From Gammaproteobacteria bacterium (GTDB lineage: Bacteria; Pseudomonadota; Gammaproteobacteria; Steroidobacterales; Steroidobacteraceae), in the NCBI GenBank assembly GCA_011391405.1, contig JAABQQ010000044.1:1-47024 (forward strand): DNA of 47,024 bases, read 5' to 3'. The notes under the pieces were generated by a model that did not search any database, was not told where the DNA came from, and saw only the letters and a list, made by a program, of their open reading frames with translations. Numbering within the stretch: the stretch's first letter is position 1; every line of letters starts with the position of its first letter. Made by a program: the position numbers and the translations under genes. Below are positions 37,505 through 44,856 of the stretch, in pieces.

Positions 37505-38593
37505 ATGACCGGAACGACGACCGTCTCGACGATTGCAGCCGCGACGATCGAAATGCGTCCCGGCCTCGAGATCGATTGCGATCGCCTGCAGCAGTACCTC
37601 GAGGCGCACGTTGCAGGGTTCGCGGGGCCGTTGTCGATCCGGCAGTTCAAGGGCGGACAGTCGAATCCGACCTACCTCCTGACGACGCCGGCGCAGCAGT
37701 ACGTGCTGCGTCGCAAGCCACCGGGCCAGTTGCTGGCCTCGGCCCACGCGGTCGACCGCGAATACAAAGTCATCACCGCGCTCGGTCAGCACACCGACGT
37801 GCCCGTGCCGCGCACTTACGTGCTCTGCACCGACGAGTCGGTGGTCGGCACATGGTTCTACGTGATGGATCACGTCGCCGGACGCATCTTCTGGGATCCC
37901 TCGTTTCCGGACGTGGCGAAAGAACACCGACGTGAGCATTCGCTGGCGCTCTGTGATGCCCTCGCGCGCCTGCATCGGGTGCGTCCCGCAGCGGCGGGCC
38001 TCGGTGATTACGGCAAACCCACCGGGTACCTGAGCCGGCAGATCGCGCGGTTCTCGAAGCAGTACCTGGAAGACACCGCGGGTGGTCGCATCGACTCCAT
38101 GGAGCGCGTCATCGACTGGCTGCCTCGCAACATGCCGGCGCAGGAGCCGCCTGCCGCAGTCGTGCACGGCGATTACCGCTCGGACAATGCGGTGTTCCAT
38201 CCGACCGAGCCGCGGGTGGTGGCGATCCTCGACTGGGAGCTCTCCTCGCTGGGCGATCCCCTCGCCGACTTTGCCTACCACCTGATGGCCTATCGGCTGC
38301 CGTCGCTTTCGACCCCGATGCTCGGCGGCCGGGACGCGGCGGCGCTCGGCCTGCCGACCGAAGCGGAGTACGTGGCACGTTACGAGCAGGTCACCGGCTT
38401 CCGGCTGGATCCGCGCGACCTCGAGTTCTACCTGGCCTTCGGCATGTTCCGGCTGGCCGGCATCTTCCACGGCATCCGCAGCCGGGTGGTGCGGGGTACG
38501 GCCGTCAGCGGGCGGGCCCGTGAGTACGCGACCTTCACCGACGCGATCGCGGACCTGGCCTGGGCCCAGGCACAGCGCGCAGCGTCCTTATAA
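37505..38593 (+). CDS. ACAD10-like phosphotransferase family protein (APH fold)
   Basis: Encodes 362 residues with an aminoglycoside-phosphotransferase-like kinase fold: GGQSNPTYLLTT and YVLRRKPPG at the nucleotide site, the Brenner-type catalytic loop VVHGDYRSDNAVFH and the metal-binding ILDWELSSLGDPLADFAYHL. It matches the subgroup related to human ACAD10/ACAD11, where such kinases phosphorylate 4-hydroxyacyl-CoAs for breakdown. With thiolase and FadJ-like genes upstream, a similar role is a reasonable inference. ATG 37505 has AGGGTGA upstream. Last gene before lpxC. Confidence 0.86.
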   Translation: MTGTTTVSTIAAATIEMRPGLEIDCDRLQQYLEAHVAGFAGPLSIRQFKGGQSNPTYLLTTPAQQYVLRRKPPGQLLASAHAVDREYKVITALGQHTDVPVPRTYVLCTDESVVGTWFYVMDHVAGRIFWDPSFPDVAKEHRREHSLALCDALARLHRVRPAAAGLGDYGKPTGYLSRQIARFSKQYLEDTAGGRIDSMERVIDWLPRNMPAQEPPAAVVHGDYRSDNAVFHPTEPRVVAILDWELSSLGDPLADFAYHLMAYRLPSLSTPMLGGRDAAALGLPTEAEYVARYEQVTGFRLDPRDLEFYLAFGMFRLAGIFHGIRSRVVRGTAVSGRAREYATFTDAIADLAWAQAQRAASL

Positions 38594-38636
38594 AACCATG
38601 AGAAACATGGGCTTAGGGTTCTTCTGGCGCCTGTGG

Positions 38637-38642
38637 TAAAAT
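38637..38642 (+). promoter_or_regulatory. probable -10 element upstream of lpxC
   Basis: TAAAAT (in TGGTAAAATACGCGG) lies 32 bases before the lpxC ATG. A weak -35 candidate TTAGGG is 18 bases upstream. Its presence fits lpxC having its own promoter here, since it is separated from ftsZ. Confidence 0.5.
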
Positions 38643-38673
38643 ACGCGGCTAAGTCCCGGGCCAAATCCCTTTC

Positions 38674-39591
38674 ATGCTGAAGCAACGCACGCTCAAGAAT
38701 TCGATCCGCGCCACGGGCGTGGGCCTGCACACCGGCAAGAAGGTGCTGATGGTCCTGCGTCCGGCCCCGGCGAATTCGGGCATCGTCTTCCGCCGCACCG
38801 ACCTCGACCAGCTCATCGACATTCCGGCCTCGGCCGGTAATGTCAGCCAGACCACGCTCGGCACCAGCCTCACGGTGGACGGCGGCACGGTGTCGACGGT
38901 CGAGCACCTCATGTCCGCGCTTGCGGGCCTCGGCATCGACAACCTCGTCGTCGAATTGAGCGCCAGCGAAGTGCCGATCATGGACGGCAGCGCCGGGCCG
39001 TTCGTCTTCCTGCTGCAGTCGGCGGGAATCGAGGAACAGAACGCCGCGAAGCGCTTCGTCCGCATCAAGAAGAGCGTCAAGGTCGAGGACGGCGACAAGT
39101 GGGCGCGGTTCGATCCCTACGACGGCTTTAAAGTTAATTTTGAAATCGAATTCGACCATCCGGTGTTCAAGCGCCGGTCACAGGTCGCCTCGATGGACTT
39201 CTCGACGACCACGTTCCTGCGCGAAGTCAGCCGTGCCCGCACGTTCGGCTTCATGCGTGACCTGGAATACATGCGCGCGCAGAACCTGGCCCTCGGCGGC
39301 AACCTCGACAACGCGATCGTGCTCGACGATTACCGCGTGCTGAACGAGGACGGCCTGCGCTACGAAGACGAGTTCGTGAAGCACAAGATCCTCGACGCGA
39401 TCGGCGATCTCTACCTGCTCGGGCACAGCCTGATCGGCGAGTTCAGCGGCTTCAAGTCGGGCCACGCGCTCAACAACCGCCTGCTGCGGACGCTGGTTGC
39501 GGATGCCAGCGCGTGGGAAGAAGTGACGTTCGAAACGCTGCAGGACGCGCCGATCAGCTACGTCGCGGCGGCGGCTGCGACCGCTTCCTAG
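38674..39591 (+). CDS. lpxC: UDP-3-O-acyl-N-acetylglucosamine deacetylase LpxC
   Basis: Encodes 305 residues, the E. coli length. LpxC is the first committed step of lipid A synthesis and a zinc enzyme. Zinc ligands H78 ([10 protein letters not shown]), H237 and D241 ([12 protein letters not shown]) and the catalytic H264 (FKSGHALNN) are all present. Its TAG stop shares bases with the stop of dciA on the other strand (39588-39591). Confidence 0.97.
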   Translation: MLKQRTLKNSIRATGVGLHTGKKVLMVLRPAPANSGIVFRRTDLDQLIDIPASAGNVSQTTLGTSLTVDGGTVSTVEHLMSALAGLGIDNLVVELSASEVPIMDGSAGPFVFLLQSAGIEEQNAAKRFVRIKKSVKVEDGDKWARFDPYDGFKVNFEIEFDHPVFKRRSQVASMDFSTTTFLREVSRARTFGFMRDLEYMRAQNLALGGNLDNAIVLDDYRVLNEDGLRYEDEFVKHKILDAIGDLYLLGHSLIGEFSGFKSGHALNNRLLRTLVADASAWEEVTFETLQDAPISYVAAAAATAS

Positions 39592-39884
39592 CCCCTTCCT
39601 CTCACCTTCACCAGTACCTTGCCGATGGGCGGCTCGCCGCCCGCTTCCAGCCGTTCCTTGAGCGACTGCGCGCCGTAGCGCACGCGGGGCGTCCAGGCAG
39701 CTGAATCCATGATGACGACCAGGTCGTCGCCACGCCGGGCCGCCGAAACCAGGTGCGGACGCAGGGCTTCGGTCAGCTCCAGGCGGACCGTTTCGGTCAA
39801 GGACTGCGCCGCTGCGGCCTTTCTCTCGAGGGCGACCAGGCCCGGTGCGAGGCCTCCAAACAGCGGTTTCAGGCGATCCGTCAT
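39588..39884 (-). CDS. dciA: DUF721/DciA-type replicative helicase loader
   Basis: Encodes 98 residues: [23 protein letters not shown] followed by a KH-like alpha-beta domain ([39 protein letters not shown]). DciA proteins interact with DnaB in bacteria lacking DnaC. The placement between lpxC and an M23 peptidase gene, on the opposite strand, is as in Pseudomonas. ATG 39884 fits the family; an extension to 40016 is possible but unlikely. Ends with a 4-base overlap against lpxC. Confidence 0.88.
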   Translation of the reverse strand: MTDRLKPLFGGLAPGLVALERKAAAAQSLTETVRLELTEALRPHLVSAARRGDDLVVIMDSAAWTPRVRYGAQSLKERLEAGGEPPIGKVLVKVRGRG

Positions 39885-40042
39885 TGTTAAGGTAAATTGT
39901 GCAAACAGCCGATTTGTTTGCCAAGTGGAGGCTGGTCGGGGCATAGTCTCGCGAATCCGTGACACGACGCAACGATGCCCGCTGGCTGGCGCGGCGATCG
40001 TGTCTCTTTTCGCCATCGACGCACCCCGGGGGTTGGCGCGGC

Positions 40043-40948
40043 ATGAATTTGCGGATCGTTACCGGCACCAGTGGCCGCACCAAACAGATCGACCTCACGG
40101 GGCCACGCCTGCTGCTGGCCTCGGTTCTCGTCGTCGGCATTTTCATCGCCGGTCTGGCGCTCGGGCGTTTCCTGCTCGGCGGCAATGCGGAGCAGCGTGC
40201 CTATGCGCGCGCCATGGCCCAGCAGAGGACCGACCTGCAGGCCGCCCGCGGACAGATCGACGGCAAGGTCGACGCCCTGGCCACACGAATCGGTTCGCTG
40301 AACGCCCAGTTGATCCGTCTCGACGCCCTGGGTCGCAGGCTGACGGACCTGGCCGGTCTCGACCGCGGTGAATTCGATTTCGCCAAGCCGCCCCCCGCTG
40401 GCGGACCTGAGGGACAAGAGACTCAGGGTGGCTCCGTGCAGGTGCCTGAACTCACTGCAGTGCTCGACACCCTCGAAGAGCAGATCAACGACCGCGCGCA
40501 GCAGTTAGGGGCGCTCGAGATGGTCATGGCGTCGCGTGAACTCGGCCAGCGCATCATGCCGGGCGGACTGCCGCTGATCGGCGGCTGGATTTCCTCGCAT
40601 TTCGGCCATCGCAGCGATCCGTTCACGGGTCGCGGCGCGTTTCATGCCGGCGTCGACTTCGCGGGTCCTACGGGCTCCCGCGTCATCGCCGTCGGGCCCG
40701 GTGTCGTGTCGTATTCCGGCTGGAAGCAGGGTTACGGCAACGTCGTCGAGATCACGCACCCGACGGGCTACGTGACGCGCTACGGACACAACTCGCGCAA
40801 CCTCGTGCAGGTTGGCCGGTCGGTGCAGAAGAACGACGCCATCGCCGTCATCGGCAGCACGGGCCGCTCCACAGGCACTCACGTGCACTTCGAGGTGCTG
40901 CGGGATGGCAACGTCCTCAACCCGATGAAGTACCTCGCAGCGCCGTGA
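40043..40948 (+). CDS. M23 family (LytM-like) peptidoglycan endopeptidase
   Basis: Encodes 301 residues. A cytoplasmic N-terminus is followed by one transmembrane helix (about 22-44, LLLASVLVVGIFIAGLALGRFLL), a coiled coil (about 60-110 and again near 150), and a C-terminal LytM domain with the zinc ligands HAGVDF, and HVH in GTHVHFEVLRDG. All metal-site residues are present, so it should be active on peptidoglycan or act with a partner. The start at 40043 is chosen for its fit to the membrane anchor; ATG-like starts further upstream overlap the dciA promoter region. Confidence 0.9.
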   Translation: MNLRIVTGTSGRTKQIDLTGPRLLLASVLVVGIFIAGLALGRFLLGGNAEQRAYARAMAQQRTDLQAARGQIDGKVDALATRIGSLNAQLIRLDALGRRLTDLAGLDRGEFDFAKPPPAGGPEGQETQGGSVQVPELTAVLDTLEEQINDRAQQLGALEMVMASRELGQRIMPGGLPLIGGWISSHFGHRSDPFTGRGAFHAGVDFAGPTGSRVIAVGPGVVSYSGWKQGYGNVVEITHPTGYVTRYGHNSRNLVQVGRSVQKNDAIAVIGSTGRSTGTHVHFEVLRDGNVLNPMKYLAAP

Positions 40949-40950
40949 GC

Positions 40951-41107
40951 AGGGGTTAGGGGTTAGGGGTTAGTCGGAACCCAACCCCACCATCACTTTC
41001 TAAAGTTCGTTCGGCCAAACGGCCGCCGAAACCCTTAAGCCTCTACGCTGTCCAATCGCAGCGCTGCACCCATCCGACTAACCCCTATCCCCTAACCCCT
41101 AACCCCT
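40951..41107. repeat. inverted arms of TTAGGGG heptamers upstream of secA
   Basis: The left arm 40951-40977 has three GGGGTTA units and then GTCGG. The right arm 41074-41100 is its reverse complement at 26 of 27 positions, and is extended by one more unit to 41107. The 96-base spacer contains smaller hairpins, including CGGCC-AAAC-GGCCG. The right arm has four runs of four G on the minus strand, each separated by 3 bases, a textbook G-quadruplex pattern. No coding sequence is seen between the M23 gene and secA. Confidence 0.9.
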
Positions 41108-41151
41108 TGTATCTACGGAGGGCTGTCCCAACTACGGAGACCGCCTTCCTG

Positions 41152-41157
41152 TAGAAT
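41152..41157 (+). promoter_or_regulatory. possible -10 element of secA
   Basis: TAGAAT lies 40 bases before the secA start. A matching -35 is not obvious, so this is a weak call based on position. Confidence 0.35.
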
Positions 41158-41196
41158 TTCCGCCTTTATTTTCAACGCTTATCGCCCGGAACCCCA

Positions 41197-44001
41197 GTGG
41201 CTAATTGGCTCACCCGCATTTTCGGCAGCCGCAACCAGCGGCTCGTCAGTCAGTACAACGGCCTCGTCAGGAAGATCAACGCGTTCGAGCCCGCCATCCA
41301 GGCCCTGTCCGATGCGGACCTCGCTGCCAAGACCGTCCAGTTCCGCGACCAGCTCGCGGCCGGCAAGACCCTCGACGACCTCCTGCCCGAAGCATTCGCG
41401 GTCGTCCGTGAAGCCTCGCGCCGCACCCTCGGCCTGCGCCATTTCGACGTGCAGCTGATCGGCGGCATGGTGCTCAACAACGGCAAGATCGCCGAAATGC
41501 GCACCGGTGAAGGCAAGACGCTCGTCGCGACGCTGCCGGCCTACCTGAACGCGTTGCCCGGCAAGGGTGCGCACATCGTCACGGTCAACGAATACCTCGC
41601 GCAGCGCGACGCCGACTGGATGTCGCCGATCTATAACTTCCTCGGGATGAGCGTCGGCGTGGTCAAGGCCGGCCTGATGCCCGACGAGAAGCGTGCGGCC
41701 TACGGCTCCGACATCACCTACGGCACCAACAACGAATTCGGTTTCGACTACCTGCGCGACAACCTGTCGTTCCGCATCGAAGACCGCATGCAGCGCGAGC
41801 TCGCGTTCGCGGTGGTCGACGAAGTGGACTCGATCCTCATCGACGAAGCGCGCACGCCGCTGATCATCTCGGGCCCCGCCGAGGAGAGCACCGAGCTCTA
41901 CATGAAGATCAACGCGCTGGTGCCGCGTCTCTCGAAGCAGGAGTCGGAGGAAGGCGAGGGCGACTACTGGGCCGACGAAAAGTCGAAGCAGGTTCATCTC
42001 TCCGACCAGGGCCATGAGCACGTCGAAGACCTGTTCCTGCAGGCCGGGTTGCTGCAGGAAGGCCAGAGCCTGTACGACCCGGCCAATATCCGGCTGATGC
42101 ATCACCTGAACGCCGCGTTGCGCGCGCACGCGCTGTACCGCAAGGACGTCGAGTACATCGTCCGCAACGGCGAGGTCATCATCGTCGACGAGTTCACGGG
42201 GCGTACGATGCCGGGTCGCCGCTGGTCGGATGGCCTGCACCAGTCGGTCGAGGCGAAGGAGGGCGTGCACGTCCGCGAGGAAAACCAGACGGTTGCCTCG
42301 ATCACGTTCCAGAACTTCTTCCGCATGTACGGCAAGCTCTCGGGCATGACCGGCACGGCCGATACCGAGGCCTTCGAGTTCCAGCAGATCTACGGCCTCG
42401 AAGTGGTCGTGATCCCGACGCACCGTCCGATGGTCCGCGACGACGCGGCGGACCTCGTCTACCTGACGCAGAAGGACAAGTACGAAGCGATCATCGAGGA
42501 CATCCGCGAGTGCGTTAAGCGCGGCCAGCCGGCCCTCGTCGGCACCACCTCGGTCGAAACCTCGGAGCTGCTCTCGGGCCTGCTGCAGCAGAAGGGCGTC
42601 GATCACAACGTGCTGAACGCGAAACAGCACGACCGCGAAGCGATCATCGTGGCGCAGGCCGGACGCCCCGGCACCGTGACGATCGCCACCAACATGGCCG
42701 GCCGCGGCACGGACATCGTGCTCGGCGGCAGCCTCAAGTCAGAGCTGCTGGAGATCGACACGACGGACGCTGCTGCGCACGCCGCGGTCGAGGCAGACTG
42801 GAAGCGCCGGCACGAGCAGGTGATCGCGTCGGGCGGCCTGCACATCATCGGCACCGAGCGCCACGAATCGCGCCGCATCGACAACCAGTTGCGCGGGCGG
42901 TCGGGCCGCCAGGGCGACCCGGGCTCGAGCCGGTTCTACCTTTCGCTCGAAGACAACCTGATGCGCATCTTCGGCGACCCCGAGCGCACCAAGCGCTGGC
43001 TGACCACAGCCGGCATGAAGGAAGGCGAGGTCATCGAGAGCAAGATGCTGTCGCGCCAGATCGAGCGCGCGCAACGCAAGGTGGAAGCCTACAACTTCGA
43101 CCTGCGCAAGAACCTGCTCGAGTACGACGACGTCGCCAACGACCAGCGCAAGGTCATCTACCAGCAGCGCACCGAGATCATGGCGGCGGAGGATATCTCC
43201 GATTCCGTCACGGGCATTCGTGCCGAGGTGGTCAACAACCTGATCGACCAGTTCGTGCCGCGCGAGAGCCCCGAGGAGGAGTGGAAACTCGACGACCTCA
43301 AGGATGCGATCGAACGTGACTTCATCACCTCGATCGACCCGAAGGCCTGGCTTACGGCCGATCACGAGATCGCCGAAGCAGGCTTGCGCGACCGCGTCGT
43401 GAAGGCCGTCGAGGACGCGTACGAGGCCAAGGTCGCCGCCGTAGGCGCACCGGTCATGCGTCACCTCGAGAAAGCCGTGATGCTGCAGGAGCTCGATCGT
43501 CACTGGCGCGATCACCTGGCGGCGATGGATTACCTGCGGCAAGGCATCCACCTGCGCGCCTACGCGCAGAAGAACCCCAAGCAGGAATACAAGCGCGAGG
43601 CGTTCGAGCTCTTCGGCGCGCTGCTCGACCGCATCAAGCACGATACGGTTTCGCTGCTGTCGCGCCTGCAGGTGCGGACGGAAGCGGAGATCGAGGAGCA
43701 GGAGCGGGAGCGCGAACGGCAGATGGCTCGGCAACTGCAGACACAACACGTGTCACCGCAATCCGTCATTGCCAGCGATAGCGCTGCGGAAGGCGCGGCG
43801 GCAGCGGGCAGTGGCATGGGCGGCGGGCCTGCCGCCGGCTCCGGGTTCGCCCGCGGATTCGGCGGTGGTGAAATGCGTGCCGCCGGTCCGGCGTCGCCGA
43901 GCGGCGAGACTGTCGTGCGCGAGGGGCGCAAGGTGGGGCGCAACGAGCCCTGCCCGTGCGGCTCCGGCAAGAAATTCAAGCACTGCCACGGCCAGATCTG
44001 A
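41197..44001 (+). CDS. secA: preprotein translocase ATPase SecA
   Basis: Encodes 934 residues; SecA drives secretory proteins through SecYEG. Walker A G104-E-G-K107-T108, the [11 protein letters not shown] motif II, the preprotein cross-linking domain, the [11 protein letters not shown] and [11 protein letters not shown] regions and the second nucleotide-binding fold ([33 protein letters not shown]) are present. A Gly/Ala-rich linker leads to the C-terminal zinc-binding [13 protein letters not shown], which binds SecB and ribosomes. It starts with GTG at 41197 ([12 protein letters not shown] is typical). Confidence 0.98.
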   Translation: MANWLTRIFGSRNQRLVSQYNGLVRKINAFEPAIQALSDADLAAKTVQFRDQLAAGKTLDDLLPEAFAVVREASRRTLGLRHFDVQLIGGMVLNNGKIAEMRTGEGKTLVATLPAYLNALPGKGAHIVTVNEYLAQRDADWMSPIYNFLGMSVGVVKAGLMPDEKRAAYGSDITYGTNNEFGFDYLRDNLSFRIEDRMQRELAFAVVDEVDSILIDEARTPLIISGPAEESTELYMKINALVPRLSKQESEEGEGDYWADEKSKQVHLSDQGHEHVEDLFLQAGLLQEGQSLYDPANIRLMHHLNAALRAHALYRKDVEYIVRNGEVIIVDEFTGRTMPGRRWSDGLHQSVEAKEGVHVREENQTVASITFQNFFRMYGKLSGMTGTADTEAFEFQQIYGLEVVVIPTHRPMVRDDAADLVYLTQKDKYEAIIEDIRECVKRGQPALVGTTSVETSELLSGLLQQKGVDHNVLNAKQHDREAIIVAQAGRPGTVTIATNMAGRGTDIVLGGSLKSELLEIDTTDAAAHAAVEADWKRRHEQVIASGGLHIIGTERHESRRIDNQLRGRSGRQGDPGSSRFYLSLEDNLMRIFGDPERTKRWLTTAGMKEGEVIESKMLSRQIERAQRKVEAYNFDLRKNLLEYDDVANDQRKVIYQQRTEIMAAEDISDSVTGIRAEVVNNLIDQFVPRESPEEEWKLDDLKDAIERDFITSIDPKAWLTADHEIAEAGLRDRVVKAVEDAYEAKVAAVGAPVMRHLEKAVMLQELDRHWRDHLAAMDYLRQGIHLRAYAQKNPKQEYKREAFELFGALLDRIKHDTVSLLSRLQVRTEAEIEEQERERERQMARQLQTQHVSPQSVIASDSAAEGAAAAGSGMGGGPAAGSGFARGFGGGEMRAAGPASPSGETVVREGRKVGRNEPCPCGSGKKFKHCHGQI

Positions 44002-44048
44002 CTTTTGTGACTTGCGCCTTTTTCGTCATGAAGAAGGCCGGGTAACCG

Positions 44049-44438
44049 ATGCAGGAACTGTGGGTCGTCGCCGGGCTGGTGTTCGATGCCGGTGGCCGCG
44101 TGCTCATCGCGCAGCGGCCGACCGGCAAGGCACTCGCCGGACGCTGGGAGTTCCCCGGCGGCAAGGTCGCCGCCGATGAAACGGCGCACGCTGCGATCGT
44201 CAGGGAACTGCGGGAAGAAATCGGCATCGCGGCAGGGGATGCCGAACGCCTGATGTACTACGCCGCCGTCTATCCGGGCCGAACGATCTGGCTGGACGTG
44301 TGGGTGATCAACGATTGGTCGGGTCAGCCACGAGGGCTCGATGCGCAGTCGCTCGAATGGGTCGAGCCGTCGCGCCTGCGCGAGCACGACATTCTCGAGG
44401 CGGATGCGCCGATCGTGGCGGCGCTGTCTCGTCGCTAG
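44049..44438 (+). CDS. mutT: 8-oxo-dGTP diphosphatase MutT
   Basis: Encodes 129 residues with the Nudix box starting GGKVAADETAHAAIV and ending RELREEIGI, and the MutT-type GRWEFPGGKV lead-in. It removes oxidised dGTP from the nucleotide pool. The secA-mutT order is common in gammaproteobacteria. It is 47 bases after secA. Confidence 0.94.
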   Translation: MQELWVVAGLVFDAGGRVLIAQRPTGKALAGRWEFPGGKVAADETAHAAIVRELREEIGIAAGDAERLMYYAAVYPGRTIWLDVWVINDWSGQPRGLDAQSLEWVEPSRLREHDILEADAPIVAALSRR

Positions 44439-44459
44439 GGTCCTCTCGCACCGGTTGCA

Positions 44460-44535
44460 GGCGGTCGATCCCGTCGTTCTTCCCGAGCTTGGAAAGGCAG
44501 ACACGCGCTCGGGAAGAACGACGGGATCAACCGCC
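44460..44535 (-). repeat. long palindrome, copy B (conserved-loop hairpin family)
   Basis: Arms 44460-44488 and 44507-44535 pair at 28 of 29 positions; the exception (44466 with 44529) is C-A on the plus strand and G-U in a minus-strand transcript. The 18-base loop TTGGAAAGGCAGACACGC equals that of copy A. The 74 bases 44461-44534 match 46441-46514 (copy D) at 71 positions. Confidence 0.92.
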
Positions 44536-44549
44536 CGCCAGCAGCGCGG

Positions 44550-44648
44550 GTGAGGGCTGGGGCGCCCGGTCCGGTTCTCCTTCCGGCGAGCGTGTCTGCC
44601 TTTCCGCTCGCCGGAAGGAGAACCGGACCGGGTGCCCCAGCCCCTCAC
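44550..44648 (+). repeat. long palindrome, copy C (conserved-loop hairpin family)
   Basis: The longest copy: 44554-44591 pairs with 44606-44643 at 37 of 38 positions plus one G-T (44564 with 44633), then four more pairs after a one-base bulge. The 14-base loop is GTGTCTGCCTTTCC (44592-44605), the reverse complement of the core in copies A and B. It is placed head to head with copy B, 15 bases away. Confidence 0.92.
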
Positions 44649-44666
44649 TCGATACTCAGCGCCTTC

Positions 44667-44705
44667 ACGACTTTTCCGCTGGAGCGGAAAAGGTCGCACG
44701 GCGCA
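44667..44705 (+). repeat. short hairpin repeat, copy 1
   Basis: ACGACTTTTCCGC and GCGGAAAAGGTCGCACGGCGCA flank a 4-base loop: 44671-44678 pairs with 44685-44692, closed further by a bulged GA/TC pair. The same element recurs at 46533-46574, so it is a second, unrelated repeat family in this region. Confidence 0.75.
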
Positions 44706-44755
44706 CGCATTCGCACTGCCATGAGCTGCGAAAATCCAGACGCAGCAAGGAAAAT

Positions 44756-44851
44756 GCGCAATACCCTAGACTAGGGTAAGCGCAATACCCTAAACTTCGG
44801 TAAGCGCAATTCCCTATAAACGGGACAGCGCGATTCCGTCGAGACTGGAGC
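44756..44851 (+). promoter_or_regulatory. four 24-bp tandem units upstream of the Fic gene
   Basis: Units at 44756-44779, 44780-44803, 44804-44827 and 44828-44851 all begin GCGC(A/G)AT and keep exact 24-bp register while diverging toward the gene. Each has an internal dyad, best in unit 1 (TACCCTA-GAC-TAGGGTA). A -10-like TATAAA (44815-44820) is in unit 3, and the GGAG ribosome binding site (44847-44850) is in unit 4. This looks like a multi-site operator controlling the downstream gene. Confidence 0.82.
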
Positions 44852-44856
44852 ACGCC

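Larger units (their letters stand above)
44439..44856. other. repeat-filled intergenic region between mutT and the Fic gene
   Basis: These 418 bases contain no convincing gene. In order they hold palindrome B, palindrome C in the opposite orientation, a short hairpin repeat (44667-44705), about 50 bases of unassigned DNA, and the four 24-bp units that run up to the Fic start codon. Confidence 0.85.

Noticed and set aside
40951-40977. Linear-chromosome telomere
   Set aside because: The TTAGGGG units are few, internal, and paired as inverted arms between two ordinary genes.
44756-44851. CRISPR array
   Set aside because: Units are contiguous with no spacers, lie at a promoter, and no cas genes are seen.
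44756-44851. Replication-origin iterons
   Set aside because: No replication initiator gene nearby; the units overlap a promoter and ribosome binding site, so an operator is the simpler reading.
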